A DNA stretch of 64,000 bases from a virus (IMGVR_UViG_3300025666_000003:1-64000); one strand, 5' to 3'; counted from the first letter of the stretch, positions 15,227-25,332 are shown. The notes: generated from the sequence alone by a model not told the origin. Program-made: numbers and translations.

Positions 15227-15672
15227 TGAAAAAAGAAATAATTACTAGAAAAGAATGCAATAGATTATTTACTATAATTAATTCATCTGATGGTGAAAAT
15301 GAATACATAGCTCTTAAATTAATAAATGAATCAGATATTATGGAATCTTTAGGATTCATTATTTTACTTTATAAATTTAGCAAAATAGATAACTTAACAT
15401 GGGAATATGATTGTCCCAATGTTTGGAAAAAATTAAATGAAATTCAATTAATTAATAAAGATGAAGAAATAGTAACGCCAACATCTTCAGAAGTTTTAAA
15501 AACTATGATTGCTTATGATTGTGATATGGATGCAATTGCTGAATTTTTAGTATTACATTCTGAGACTTTAGTGAAAACTTTAAAAGTATGGGGCTATCCT
15601 ACAGAATTATTAAATATTAATATAACACTTAAAGAAAATATATATGATGACAAGAGCAGAATCACTAGCTAA
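15226..15672 (+). CDS. Hypothetical protein, 148 aa
   Basis: Unrecognised. Acidic, helical, no motif visible. Coupled to the resolvase by a TAATG overlap and overlapping the next gene by 29 bases, so it sits inside the primase-RuvC-VWA-MoxR transcript. Confidence 0.7.
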   Translation: MKKEIITRKECNRLFTIINSSDGENEYIALKLINESDIMESLGFIILLYKFSKIDNLTWEYDCPNVWKKLNEIQLINKDEEIVTPTSSEVLKTMIAYDCDMDAIAEFLVLHSETLVKTLKVWGYPTELLNINITLKENIYDDKSRITS

Positions 15673-16963
15673 AGCTAGTAAAGATTTAATGTTAAAAGAA
15701 CCTTTTTATGGGTTTTTTCTTATTATGCTTAACAAAATATGGAACAATAAAATTGTCCCTACTGCTGGTGTAAGTAAAAATGGAATAAACTACCAACTTG
15801 CCATTAATGAGCATTTTTGGGATAGTTTGACAGATGCATATAGACTAGGAATACTCAAGCATGAATTATTACATATTGCCATGTTTCATTTGACAACTTA
15901 TCATAATTATACGGATAGGAAATTAGCTAATATAGCTATGGATATGGAAATAAATCAGTATATTGATGAAGCTTGGCTACCATCTGCAGAGATGAGTAAA
16001 GAGGAATATGATGATATGTGCGACTTAACTACTAAAAAGCTGAAAGCAGATTTTGAAGCTGAAATAATTACTAAAGAAGAATATGCTATTGAGGCAGGAA
16101 AGATTCCTGGCAGAGGGATTTTTATTAAAGATTATGAAGAACTTAATCTTGAATTAAAAGCAGGTACTAGATATTATTATGATAAACTAAGACAAGCAAA
16201 AGATAAGAAAAAACAAACTGGAACATCAGGATGTGAAAACTTTGATAAACTTTGTAAATCTCTTGATGGAGGAGATGACCCTACTGATCATGACCTTTGG
16301 GATTTGTTTGATGGAATGTCTGAAGCTGAAGGTAAGATGATGGACAAACAGTTAGATAGATTATTGAAAGAATCTGCTGATCAAGCTAAAAAGAAGAAAG
16401 GTAATGTTCCTGGAGAACTTGTAGACCATATTCTTAATATTGGAATCATTACACCACCAAAATTTGATTGGAGAGGTTACATTAGAAGATTTACTGGAAC
16501 TTCTACAAAAGTTTATACCAAGAAACTTAGACGAAAGCAGAATAAAAGATATGAAGGAAATCCTGGCCTTAAAGTTAAGATGAGACAACATATGCTTTTA
16601 GCTATTGATACTTCAGGTTCTGTTAGTAATGATGAAGTAAGAGAATTTATGAATGAAATTCAACATATTTATAAAACAGGTGTTGATGTTACTATAGTAC
16701 AATGTGATACTGTTATTAAAAGTATCGAACCCTATAAAGGCAAACATGATGATATGAAAATTCATGGAAGAGGAGGGACTGAATTTGATCCCGTCTTAGA
16801 TTACTTTAATGCACATCTTAAACAATATACTAGTCTAGTATACTTCACTGATGGTGAATGTAATGCTGATGTAAAACCCAAAGCTCCTGTTTTATGGGTG
16901 TTATCTGAACAATCAAATATGAATGAAGAATTACCAGGAAGAGTTATTAAATTAGAACTTTAA
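15644..16963 (+). CDS. VWA-like protein with putative metallopeptidase domain (DUF2201-like)
   Basis: 439 aa with two domains. The N-terminal one has HELLH (H73, E74, H77) followed by NIAMDMEIN, the layout of the putative metallopeptidase half of DUF2201 proteins. The C-terminal domain is von Willebrand A-like with the MIDAS motif DTSGS (residues 322-326), a Thr in GRGGTEF, and TDGE (D403). A Lys-rich linker joins them. In cells such proteins pair with MoxR ATPases as metal-dependent chaperone or insertion systems. Here the MoxR gene follows after two bases. The pair is also known from crAss-like genomes, with no established phage role. Confidence 0.85.
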   Translation: MMTRAESLAKASKDLMLKEPFYGFFLIMLNKIWNNKIVPTAGVSKNGINYQLAINEHFWDSLTDAYRLGILKHELLHIAMFHLTTYHNYTDRKLANIAMDMEINQYIDEAWLPSAEMSKEEYDDMCDLTTKKLKADFEAEIITKEEYAIEAGKIPGRGIFIKDYEELNLELKAGTRYYYDKLRQAKDKKKQTGTSGCENFDKLCKSLDGGDDPTDHDLWDLFDGMSEAEGKMMDKQLDRLLKESADQAKKKKGNVPGELVDHILNIGIITPPKFDWRGYIRRFTGTSTKVYTKKLRRKQNKRYEGNPGLKVKMRQHMLLAIDTSGSVSNDEVREFMNEIQHIYKTGVDVTIVQCDTVIKSIEPYKGKHDDMKIHGRGGTEFDPVLDYFNAHLKQYTSLVYFTDGECNADVKPKAPVLWVLSEQSNMNEELPGRVIKLEL

Positions 16964-16965
16964 TT

Positions 16966-18141
16966 ATGAGCAACGTAAAATTAAATGTAGAAGAGCTTAA
17001 GGGATTCCTTAAGCATGTGATTAACAACAATCAGCATATCCAAAAGGAAGGTAAAATACCTACTGCTGTAAATATTGAAGGTGATGCAGGTCTTGGAAAG
17101 ACCTCAGGACTTATTCAATTGGCTGAAGAAATGAAAATGGATACTATTAAACTTAACTTATCACAAATTGAAGAATTAGGTGATTTAGTTGGATTTCCAT
17201 TTAAAGAATTTCTGATGCAAAGAGAAGATGGTAAGAAAGCTTGGGTACAAGAAACACTTATGCCAACATATATTAAGGCTAGATATAAGCCAATAGGTGA
17301 AAGTAGAATGAGTCATGCTGCTCCGGAATGGATTCAAGGCAAGACTGCAGGAGGTTTTCTAATTTTAGATGATTATACTAGAGCTGATCATAGATTTATG
17401 CAAGCTACAATGGAATTAATTGATAGACAAGAATATATTTCTTGGAGTCTTCCTGAAAATTGGCATATCTTTTTAACTACTAACCCAGACAATGGCGACT
17501 ATAATGTTACAGCATTAGATGTTGCTCAGAAAACTAGATTTATAACTACTGAAGTAAAGTTTGATGATAAAGTTTGGGCTAGATGGGCTGAAACTGTAGG
17601 TATTGATGGTAGATGTATTAACTTTTTACTCATGCATCCGGAATTAGTAACTGAAAAAGTTAATCCTAGAAGTATCACTACTTTCTTTAACTCAATTAGT
17701 TCTATTAAAGATTTTGAGTCTGAGCTTCCTTTAATCCAAATAATTGGAGAAGGTTCTGTGGGAAGTGAATTTTCAAGTATGTTTACAATGTTTATTAACA
17801 ATAAGTTAGATCAAATAATAAGTCCTCATGATGCAATGACAATTGCTGATGAAAAGAAAGTGATGATTGCATTAGATGATGCTATTGGAGCAGGAGACAG
17901 TTATAGAGCTGACATTGCAAGTATTATGATTACAAGATTGATTAATTATTCAATTACACATGCTTCTAAAGCTCCTGTAACTGATTCTATGGTGGAAAGA
18001 TTAGTTAAGTTTACAACTGATTGTATGTCTTTTACAGATGATCTGAAATATTATATGATTAAAGAAATAGTAAACGGGAATAAAGTAAAGTTTGCTAAAT
18101 TAATGATGCATAACTCTGTAGTCAAAATGGCTATAAAGTAA
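16966..18141 (+). CDS. MoxR-type AAA+ ATPase
   Basis: 391 aa. Walker A is GDAGLGKT with K45, Walker B is FLILDDYT (D135, D136), and sensor 1 is FLTTNPDNGDYNV (about residues 168-180), which is typical of AAA_5/MoxR proteins. A RxxT-type arginine region (QKTRF) follows. MoxR ATPases assemble as hexamers and act with VWA partners to remodel proteins or insert metals. The immediately upstream VWA protein is the obvious partner. The unit ends at a strong terminator (18160-18190). Confidence 0.87.
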   Translation: MSNVKLNVEELKGFLKHVINNNQHIQKEGKIPTAVNIEGDAGLGKTSGLIQLAEEMKMDTIKLNLSQIEELGDLVGFPFKEFLMQREDGKKAWVQETLMPTYIKARYKPIGESRMSHAAPEWIQGKTAGGFLILDDYTRADHRFMQATMELIDRQEYISWSLPENWHIFLTTNPDNGDYNVTALDVAQKTRFITTEVKFDDKVWARWAETVGIDGRCINFLLMHPELVTEKVNPRSITTFFNSISSIKDFESELPLIQIIGEGSVGSEFSSMFTMFINNKLDQIISPHDAMTIADEKKVMIALDDAIGAGDSYRADIASIMITRLINYSITHASKAPVTDSMVERLVKFTTDCMSFTDDLKYYMIKEIVNGNKVKFAKLMMHNSVVKMAIK

Positions 18142-18159
18142 ATTATATATATTAACCTA

Positions 18160-18190
18160 AAAAGGGCTGGTTTGATATCCCAGCCCTTTT
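18160..18190 (+). terminator. Intrinsic terminator after the MoxR gene
   Basis: AAAAGGGCTGG (18160-18170) pairs perfectly with CCAGCCCTTTT (18180-18190), 11 base pairs with a 9-base loop. The T-run is part of the stem and is followed by ATAAAT. By symmetry (A-run on the left) it could also stop leftward transcription. Confidence 0.85.
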
Positions 18191-18203
18191 ATAAATTAAA
18201 AGA

Positions 18204-19994
18204 ATGAGACAAATATTACATATTGAATTAAACTTAGCTGATAGTGACTTTTGGAGTTCACATGATATATCAGATTTAGAAATTACAAGTACTGTACAAC
18301 TTTCACTTCAAGAAAAGTATGAGTATACAACTCAACAAACTGTTGAAGATTCTATATTAACCATTACAGAACAAGAATACGTACCTAATGATAAAGATAA
18401 GTTATATTTTTTACCAGGTGTAAGTGTACCAAGAATTAAATTAAAAGATTTAGCAACAACTAGAGGTATTAAAACAACAAGAAAGATTGAAGATGCTAAT
18501 GCAATTTTTGCATCTAGAGCAACTATAGGTAAACTTACAGAAAATACTTGGAGAAATTATTATAAAACTGAAGATGTTAAAGCTTTTGTAGAAGCTGGTA
18601 AAGATTATTTTGACAGCTTTGATTATGGTAAACTTATGACTGCACTTGAATTTTATACTGAAGATATTATAACTACTGATTATAGTGGAGTGAGGATTTT
18701 TTCAAATGAATACATTCCTTTTGCAATAAAAGTTGAAAATTCAAATGAAAGGTTTCTATTAATTAAAGAAGAAAATTCAGAAGTATGTATAGCTTTAGAA
18801 AGTAGTCAAATAGCTACTATTTATGATGAATCAAAAATATTAGCACACGTTAATGGAGACAATTGTGTAACTATTGATCATGATATGTATATTAATTTAC
18901 ATGATATGTTTGAAAGTAGTGACAGTGATAATCATATATTAGCAATGGAGATAATGGCCAATTCAAATTATATTGAAAGCTTGTTGTATATTGAAATGTT
19001 ATTTATGAATCATTCTCATCAAATGGATAGAAAAGAGAAGAATCATGTAAATTTTAAATCTTTACTCGCTTATTTAAAGAAAGATAAAAGTTATATGAGT
19101 ACTGACTTAGATAAAGTAATGTTATCTCTAAGAGAAAAAGGTATATTTACAAGAGAAAATGTAGAAAAGTTAATGGATTATGAAGCTAAGAAGCATCTAT
19201 CACTTAGTGGATCTTATACTTATTTTTCAATAAAATCTGTATCTTTAAAACCTGAATACTTATCAGAAATTAAGTCTGATCTTGACTTTATACTTCAGGA
19301 TGATTATGTTCCAGTTATTGAAGAAGCACCAACTTTTGATAATACAACAGTTGATGATCAAGAAGAGCTAGAAGAAACTCCTCCAACTATGGAAGAGACT
19401 TATGACTTAGTAGAAGAACAACAAGCTGAAGAATTTGGTGAAATTACTGAAGAAGTTTCCGAAACAATTAGCAAGGATGTCGAGGAAGAATTAGCAGAGG
19501 AGCCTGTAGATTTTGCAGCATTGGCTAATAAATATACATCCGAATCTGATGAGCCGGCCATGGAAGTGGTTGATCCTAAATCTCCAGAAGAATTAGCTGA
19601 GATTGCTAATGCAGCATTTGACGAAACGGGTGTTATTGTTCATACTAAAACCCTTACAAAGGAGGAATGTATTGAAGAGTATGGTGAATTTCTTGACCCA
19701 AAGCAGAGAGAAGCAATTCTTGATGCTGGTTCTAAGATTAAGGAGCCTGTTCCAATCATAGCTCCTACAATAAATCTTCCTGAAGAAAATAATCATCAAG
19801 ATGCATTAGATAAAGCATCCGAAAAAAGTTCAGAAGAATTTATTGAATATCCTGAAATAACTGATGAAGAAGCTGAACATAACATTAAAGCTCAAGAAGA
19901 AATTGATATGATTGAAAATGAAGAAATCATTGAAGAAAGAGAAGCAGATGATATGATTGTAGAACAACATAAATTTGATGAATATGACCTTTGA
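18204..19994 (+). CDS. Hypothetical protein with long acidic C-terminal tail, 596 aa
   Basis: Unrecognised. The first about 370 residues read as a folded region. From about residue 375 the chain is strongly acidic with runs of Glu (EELEE, VEEQQAEE, EEELAEE) and little aromatic content, so about 220 residues are probably disordered. Acidic tails of this type can mimic DNA or bind basic partners. It is first after a terminator, just upstream of the RecE-like nuclease, whose start it overlaps. A recombination or replication role is inferred from context only. Confidence 0.75.
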   Translation: MRQILHIELNLADSDFWSSHDISDLEITSTVQLSLQEKYEYTTQQTVEDSILTITEQEYVPNDKDKLYFLPGVSVPRIKLKDLATTRGIKTTRKIEDANAIFASRATIGKLTENTWRNYYKTEDVKAFVEAGKDYFDSFDYGKLMTALEFYTEDIITTDYSGVRIFSNEYIPFAIKVENSNERFLLIKEENSEVCIALESSQIATIYDESKILAHVNGDNCVTIDHDMYINLHDMFESSDSDNHILAMEIMANSNYIESLLYIEMLFMNHSHQMDRKEKNHVNFKSLLAYLKKDKSYMSTDLDKVMLSLREKGIFTRENVEKLMDYEAKKHLSLSGSYTYFSIKSVSLKPEYLSEIKSDLDFILQDDYVPVIEEAPTFDNTTVDDQEELEETPPTMEETYDLVEEQQAEEFGEITEEVSETISKDVEEELAEEPVDFAALANKYTSESDEPAMEVVDPKSPEELAEIANAAFDETGVIVHTKTLTKEECIEEYGEFLDPKQREAILDAGSKIKEPVPIIAPTINLPEENNHQDALDKASEKSSEEFIEYPEITDEEAEHNIKAQEEIDMIENEEIIEEREADDMIVEQHKFDEYDL

Positions 19995-20985
19995 TCCACA
20001 ATTAGAAAAGTTTTATGAAGAAGATTTTTTCTTTAGCTATTCTGGAATTAATAAGTTACTCTTTTCACCAGGAGTGTTTTATAATCATTATGTATTAAAA
20101 GAAAGAGAAGATAGTGTAGATGCTCACCTAGTTGCAGGTAGAGCATTACATTGTATGCTATTAGAGAATGATACTTTTTCGGATCAATTTTTAATAACAC
20201 CCGGAAAGATTCCTACAGGAAATAGTAGGATTATTGTTGATGCTTGTTATAAAGCATTTGAAAATCAACCAGACACAGATTTAGAGCTTACTGATTTTGA
20301 ACAAGTTATATTAGATACATTGTTATCTCTTGACTTACATCAAAAACTCAAAACTGACGAGCAGAGAGTTGAAAAGATGACTATTGATTTAAATAAAGAC
20401 TATTTTAAGTATCTGAAATCTAGAAATGGTAAGGCCCTTATTGGTCAAGAAATGTATGATGATTGTAAAACCTCATTGGAATATTTAAAAGCTAATGATA
20501 AAGTTACATCATTACTTCAATCAGGAGTAAAGAGTACTTTAGAATTTAAAGTATTAAATGAGCAACTTTTACAAATGGATTTGGATACACATACTTTTGG
20601 ATTAAAAGGAATAGTAGACAATATAGTTATTGATTACATTAACAAAAGAGTATTTGTTAATGATCTTAAGACAACAGGTAAATCTATACAAGATTTTGAT
20701 AAATCTGTTGAATTTTACAATTACTGGATACAAGCAGTGATATACAAAAAGCTAACAATAGCAAATTATCTGAAAAACCAAGCAGACATAGAAGATTGGA
20801 CAGTACATGTTACATTTATCGTTATAGATAAATTTAATCAAGTTTATCCATTCCAGGTATCTGCTAAAACGCTGACTAAATGGGAAGCACAGTTTGAAGA
20901 TATATTAGTAGAAATAGATTATCACTATACTAATAAAGATTATACACTTCCTTATAAGTTGGCACAAGGCAATTTTAAACTTTAA
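19978..20985 (+). CDS. PD-(D/E)XK exonuclease, RecE/DUF3799-like
   Basis: About 335 aa; start at ATG 19978 or 19984 (both overlap the previous gene; an upstream TTG is unlikely). The N-terminal part has the SYSGINKLLFSPG and GRALHCMLLE segments typical of RecE/exonuclease VIII-like PD-(D/E)XK proteins. The catalytic core is GIVDNIVID (about residues 210-218) and VNDLKTTG (D about 229, K about 231), with a following Q/Y helix (FYNYWIQAVIY). Such enzymes resect DNA 5' to 3' and work with an annealing protein; the Sak4-like ATPase and SSB-like proteins are candidates here. Confidence 0.85.
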   Translation: MNMTFDPQLEKFYEEDFFFSYSGINKLLFSPGVFYNHYVLKEREDSVDAHLVAGRALHCMLLENDTFSDQFLITPGKIPTGNSRIIVDACYKAFENQPDTDLELTDFEQVILDTLLSLDLHQKLKTDEQRVEKMTIDLNKDYFKYLKSRNGKALIGQEMYDDCKTSLEYLKANDKVTSLLQSGVKSTLEFKVLNEQLLQMDLDTHTFGLKGIVDNIVIDYINKRVFVNDLKTTGKSIQDFDKSVEFYNYWIQAVIYKKLTIANYLKNQADIEDWTVHVTFIVIDKFNQVYPFQVSAKTLTKWEAQFEDILVEIDYHYTNKDYTLPYKLAQGNFKL

Positions 20986-20988
20986 ACA

Positions 20989-21555
20989 ATGAAGCCAACA
21001 ACAATTTATAAAAAGTATTTTCAAAAATCTAAGATTTTCTTATATCCTCTCTTAGATATTAAACGAGGCACTAGTGTTACTCCTACTCAAACTTACATGG
21101 GTTGGGAAGGATACTATGAACCTAAGGATATGAAATTGATTGCAATGTATCATGTTAGAGAAGATTTTGAATTTCTTAATTTTAATAAGAATGTTCTTCT
21201 TAAACATAGTAGATTATCTGATTGTATTTCTATAGATAACGAAACTACTTTATATTCATTTGACTTTTCTGATATGGAAGAAGAGTGGAATTTATTTATA
21301 GAAGGTAGCTATAGTAAAATGGATTCAAAAATAAAATATAAAATACGTGATTTTTTTGAAAAAGATAGTGGTAATTACATGTATGTAGATAGCTATTTAT
21401 TTCCAGAAAGGTATTTTGAAATATACTCAGATTTATTGGGAACAACTGAAAAACAACTTAGGGCTGTTGGAGAATTATGTACTCCTCCGGATTTAAATAA
21501 AGAAACTTTAATTGCGGAGCCTGAAAATTTGGAAAAAACAAAAATTCTGAATTAA
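20989..21555 (+). CDS. Hypothetical protein, 188 aa
   Basis: Unrecognised. Aromatic-rich (Phe, Tyr, Trp) soluble protein with a PLLDIKRGTSVTPTQTYMGW start segment. It follows the RecE-like gene after 3 bases and precedes another conserved small gene ahead of the polymerase, so it belongs to the same replication/recombination transcript. The C-terminal 40 residues are polar and probably flexible. Confidence 0.75.
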   Translation: MKPTTIYKKYFQKSKIFLYPLLDIKRGTSVTPTQTYMGWEGYYEPKDMKLIAMYHVREDFEFLNFNKNVLLKHSRLSDCISIDNETTLYSFDFSDMEEEWNLFIEGSYSKMDSKIKYKIRDFFEKDSGNYMYVDSYLFPERYFEIYSDLLGTTEKQLRAVGELCTPPDLNKETLIAEPENLEKTKILN

Positions 21556-21577
21556 TTTGTATAACAAAAATTAAAAT

Positions 21578-21997
21578 ATGTCAAAAATTAACATAGAAGC
21601 TTCAATGCTTTTAATTTCAACAACCTGGCAAGATGAGCCTTCATTTAAAATGATTCCAATAAGTGAATCATGTCCTTATGTGGAGTGTTTATTTGATCCG
21701 GGAAGTAAAACATTTGTAATAATTTCTAAAACTATTAAAACATCATTTCATATGATGCCTAAACTTGATGACATGGGTGACCCTACTGTACTTAAAACTG
21801 GGAAAAGACCAAATGGTAAAGTTATAAAAGAGCAAAGAGTTTCTCTTGATACTTTTCAAGAACATTATGTAGCAGACATGGAAGATGCAAAAGCAATTAT
21901 AAAAATATTTGCTGTAAATGAAGCTGACTTTGAGTATGCAACTATAGTAGATAAGCCTGCAATTAAGGCTAAGACACCAAGTGCATTAATTACATAA
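21578..21997 (+). CDS. Hypothetical protein, 139 aa
   Basis: Unrecognised. Beta-rich N-terminal half (LISTTWQDEPSFKMIPI), then a Lys-rich basic loop (KTGKRPNGKVIKEQR), then a helical C-terminus. The basic loop could contact nucleic acid. It ends at an intrinsic terminator just before the DNA polymerase gene. Confidence 0.75.
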   Translation: MSKINIEASMLLISTTWQDEPSFKMIPISESCPYVECLFDPGSKTFVIISKTIKTSFHMMPKLDDMGDPTVLKTGKRPNGKVIKEQRVSLDTFQEHYVADMEDAKAIIKIFAVNEADFEYATIVDKPAIKAKTPSALIT

Positions 21998-22000
21998 AGA

Positions 22001-22025
22001 AAAAGGGGTGTAAAAAGCCCCTTTT
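22001..22025 (+). terminator. Intrinsic terminator before the DNA polymerase gene
   Basis: AAAAGGGG (22001-22008) pairs with CCCCTTTT (22018-22025), 8 base pairs with a 9-base loop. The A-run on one side and T-run on the other make it potentially two-way. Confidence 0.8.
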
Positions 22026-22034
22026 AATTTAAAT

Positions 22035-24029
22035 ATGAAAACGCACTGGGTACATGATTATGAAACTATATCAAATTGTTTTGTAGCTGTATTCATCAGT
22101 ATTAAATCTGATGATAATAGAATCTTTGTTGTTCATGATCTTAGAAATGATCTTGATGAATTTATAGAATTTCTTAAACAAAATGTCCTTCATGATGAAT
22201 GGCATTTATCATATAATGGTTTGGCTTTTGATGGTCAGATAACTCAATACATTATAGATCACGCTGAATCTCTTATGATGATGAGTGGTTGTGAAGTAGG
22301 AGAGTGGATATATGATAAAGCACAGAAAGTTATAAATATAAAAAATAGTGGAGAATTTTTAGATTACAGTGAAAGAACTATGGATATACACCAGATTGAT
22401 TTATTTAAATTAAATCATTGGGACAATCCTGCAAAAAGATCAAGTCTGAAATGGATAGAGTACACAATGGATTGGAACAACATAATGGATATGCCAATTC
22501 ACCATAGTACTGAAATTACTACACATGACCAGATTGATGATATAATTAAATATTGTATTAATGATGTTGAAGCTACTAAGAATATAATGAAACTTAGTAA
22601 AAAACATATAGCACTAAGAAAAACACTAACTGATGAATATAATATTCCATTATTTAGTGCATCAGAACCAAGAATTTCCAAAGAATTGTTTTTACATTTT
22701 TTAAGTCAAAAAACTGGTATAAAGAAATGGGAACTAAAACAACTTAGAACAAAAAGAGAAAAGATTGTTATTAATGATATTCTATTAGATTATATAGACT
22801 TTAAAACTGCAACTTTTCAGAAGTTACATAAAAGATTTAAAGAAGTAATCGTATATCCTGATCAAACTAAAGGAGGTTTTAAATATTCTATTCAATATAA
22901 TGGAGTAAAAACTGATTTTGGTCTTGGTGGTTTACATGGTGCTATAGAAAAAGGAGTTTACAAATCTGATAAAGACAATATTATTATGTCTTCAGATGTT
23001 GTAAGTTATTATCCTAGACTTGCCATTGTTAATGAATGGGCCCCAGCACATCTTCCTAAAAAAGAATTTTGTGAACAATACGAATGGTTCTTTAATGAAA
23101 GAAGAAAGATATCTAAAAAAGATATTAGAAACTATGTATATAAGATTATTTTGAATAGTACGTATGGATTAAGTAATGATAAACATAGTTTTCTATATGA
23201 TCCTGAATTTACTATGAAGATTACTATGAATGGACAACTAAGCTTGTGTATGCTTTATGAGATGATAATGGAAAATATTCCAGGAGCTGTTCCATTAATG
23301 CAAAATACAGATGGTGTAGAAACTATTATCCCAAGAGAATACATTGAAAAATATAATGAAATTTGCAATGAATGGGAAAAGCTAACTAATCTTGAATTAG
23401 AACACACTACGTATAGTAAAATGATTATTGCTGATGTAAATAATTACATTGCTGTGTATGATTATAAAGAAGTTAACGAAGAGATCTTTAATGCAATGAA
23501 AGAGGAAAACCCTTTTGATTTGTTTAAAGTAGAGGATGATAAATTTTATTATGCTGGTACTAAATGTACTGGAATGAGATTTGATTTCCATAATCTAGCC
23601 TTACATAAGAATAAAAGTTTCTTAGTAACTCGCAAAGCTCTTTTTAACTACTTTGTACATGGTACGGATCCTAAAGATTATCTGAAAACAAACACTAATA
23701 TATATGATTTCTGTGGAGGAGTTAAAATAAAAGGTGATTGGGAATTTCAAAAAGAATTTATTAAAGATGGTGCATTTGTTGAAGAAAAACTTCAAGATAC
23801 CTTAAGATATTATATATCAAATAGAGGTTCAAAGATTATCAAATGTAATAAGCTTGACGGTAGAAGAACTCAAGTTGAAGCTGGCAGATGGTTACAAACA
23901 CCTTTTATAAGTTATGTTGACAAACCATTTGATGAATATGATATTAACTATGATTACTATTTAAATAAGGTTAACAAAGTGTTACACTCTGTTGAACCAA
24001 TTATTAACCAACTTAAATTAGAATTTTAA
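22035..24029 (+). CDS. DNA polymerase, family B
   Basis: 664 aa, short for the family. The proofreading exonuclease motifs are HDYET (D8, E10), NGLAFDGQI and NDVEATKN (D177). Polymerase motif A is SDVVSYYP (D321), motif B is K-x3-NSTYG (K370, N374, Y377, G378), and motif C is NTDGVE (D426), with TD in place of the common DTD. Crass-like phages carry either a PolA or a PolB, and this is the PolB type. The last residues read QLKLEF, which resembles the beta-clamp-binding hexapeptide found at the C-terminus of bacterial Pol II. TAATG couples it to the next gene. Confidence 0.92.
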   Translation: MKTHWVHDYETISNCFVAVFISIKSDDNRIFVVHDLRNDLDEFIEFLKQNVLHDEWHLSYNGLAFDGQITQYIIDHAESLMMMSGCEVGEWIYDKAQKVINIKNSGEFLDYSERTMDIHQIDLFKLNHWDNPAKRSSLKWIEYTMDWNNIMDMPIHHSTEITTHDQIDDIIKYCINDVEATKNIMKLSKKHIALRKTLTDEYNIPLFSASEPRISKELFLHFLSQKTGIKKWELKQLRTKREKIVINDILLDYIDFKTATFQKLHKRFKEVIVYPDQTKGGFKYSIQYNGVKTDFGLGGLHGAIEKGVYKSDKDNIIMSSDVVSYYPRLAIVNEWAPAHLPKKEFCEQYEWFFNERRKISKKDIRNYVYKIILNSTYGLSNDKHSFLYDPEFTMKITMNGQLSLCMLYEMIMENIPGAVPLMQNTDGVETIIPREYIEKYNEICNEWEKLTNLELEHTTYSKMIIADVNNYIAVYDYKEVNEEIFNAMKEENPFDLFKVEDDKFYYAGTKCTGMRFDFHNLALHKNKSFLVTRKALFNYFVHGTDPKDYLKTNTNIYDFCGGVKIKGDWEFQKEFIKDGAFVEEKLQDTLRYYISNRGSKIIKCNKLDGRRTQVEAGRWLQTPFISYVDKPFDEYDINYDYYLNKVNKVLHSVEPIINQLKLEF

Positions 24030-25324
24030 TGGCAACAAGAATCAAAAATACTACAAGAGAATATCTTGGTAGTGTTGAATTACCTGTATACTCTGATACG
24101 TATACTGTAATTTCACATGAATACATTATGGAAAATACACTAGAGCAGCTTGGATTAGCTGGCTTTGGTGTAAGTGATGCATCTTATAGATGTACAGCAG
24201 ATGGTAATATTGCTCAAGGGCTTTATTATCTGACATACAAAAGTGATCCTGATATTGGGATGATGTTTGCATGGTCAAACAGTTACAATAAACAAATGCG
24301 TTTCAAATGTGCAATGGGAGGACATGTATTTGTTTGTTTAAATGGTATGCTTACAGGGGATATGGGTTCTTGGAATAGAAAACATACAGGAACTGCTGAC
24401 CAAGAAGCAAAAGATGCAATAATTGATCAAGTTAGTAATGCACAAGTATACTATGATCAACTAGTATCTGATAAAGATAAAATGAAAGCTGTTCTTCTTA
24501 GTAAAAAAGAACAAGCGGGTCTGTTAGGGATTTTATTTGCACAATATGGTGTAATTACTACTGAGCAAGCATCTATTATAAAACAACAGATGGATAAGCC
24601 AGGGTTTAATTATAATGCAGATAAGAATAGTTTATGGGCGTTTTACAATCATGCTACATTAGCTCTTAAAAAGTCACATCCGAGAACATGGATGGAAGAT
24701 CAAAGAACTTTACATGCATTTATATCCATGGAGTTTGATTTATATAATTTTGATCCTACAGCAGTTGTTGAAGAAGATGTTACAGAAGGTGAAATAATTG
24801 ATCCTGCTCAAACTAATCTATTAGACCAGATTAAAGAGATTGAATCTGATGAATTAGAATTGCCACAAGCACCTAGTTCTCAAGTTGATGTTCATGAAGA
24901 AAGTTTAAATGAACCATTTGATCATACAACTGAAATTGATTCAGACGGTGAAGAGAAATTATTATTAATTGATAAACAAGAAGGTGATGTTTATGTAGGA
25001 CCTTCACCAGATGTTGTAGAACCTAAAATTATTTTAACTAATTCTATACCAGATATTGCAGAAGTAAATACTCCCTTCGGTAGAGCTGACTCTAACCAGA
25101 CAGAGGATATATTATCAAATACAAAAGATGAAAATGCGACACCAGAAGGAATGGATTTATTTTCAGAAAATGCAAATAGAAATAGAGATGGAAATCTTGA
25201 AACTGAAAAAAATTATGATATAAAATCAGAATTAAATAAAGAAGTAAAATCAGAAATAATTAAAGAAAATTTTGAATTTACTGATGATGATAATGATGAT
25301 ATACCATTAAATTTTGACTTATAG
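24029..25324 (+). CDS. DUF932-like protein with acidic tail, 431 aa
   Basis: Residues about 1-240 match the general pattern of the DUF932 phage/plasmid family, notably FAWSNSYNKQMRFKCAMGGH followed by FVCLNGM and RKHTG (about residues 80-120). The family has no established biochemical function but is frequent next to phage replication genes. From about residue 245 onward the protein is acidic and low in complexity and is probably disordered (DEEKL, DDDNDDIP). It is coupled to the polymerase by TAATG and followed by a terminator, so PolB and this protein form one transcription unit. Confidence 0.7.
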   Translation: MATRIKNTTREYLGSVELPVYSDTYTVISHEYIMENTLEQLGLAGFGVSDASYRCTADGNIAQGLYYLTYKSDPDIGMMFAWSNSYNKQMRFKCAMGGHVFVCLNGMLTGDMGSWNRKHTGTADQEAKDAIIDQVSNAQVYYDQLVSDKDKMKAVLLSKKEQAGLLGILFAQYGVITTEQASIIKQQMDKPGFNYNADKNSLWAFYNHATLALKKSHPRTWMEDQRTLHAFISMEFDLYNFDPTAVVEEDVTEGEIIDPAQTNLLDQIKEIESDELELPQAPSSQVDVHEESLNEPFDHTTEIDSDGEEKLLLIDKQEGDVYVGPSPDVVEPKIILTNSIPDIAEVNTPFGRADSNQTEDILSNTKDENATPEGMDLFSENANRNRDGNLETEKNYDIKSELNKEVKSEIIKENFEFTDDDNDDIPLNFDL

Positions 25325-25332
25325 AGTCAACT

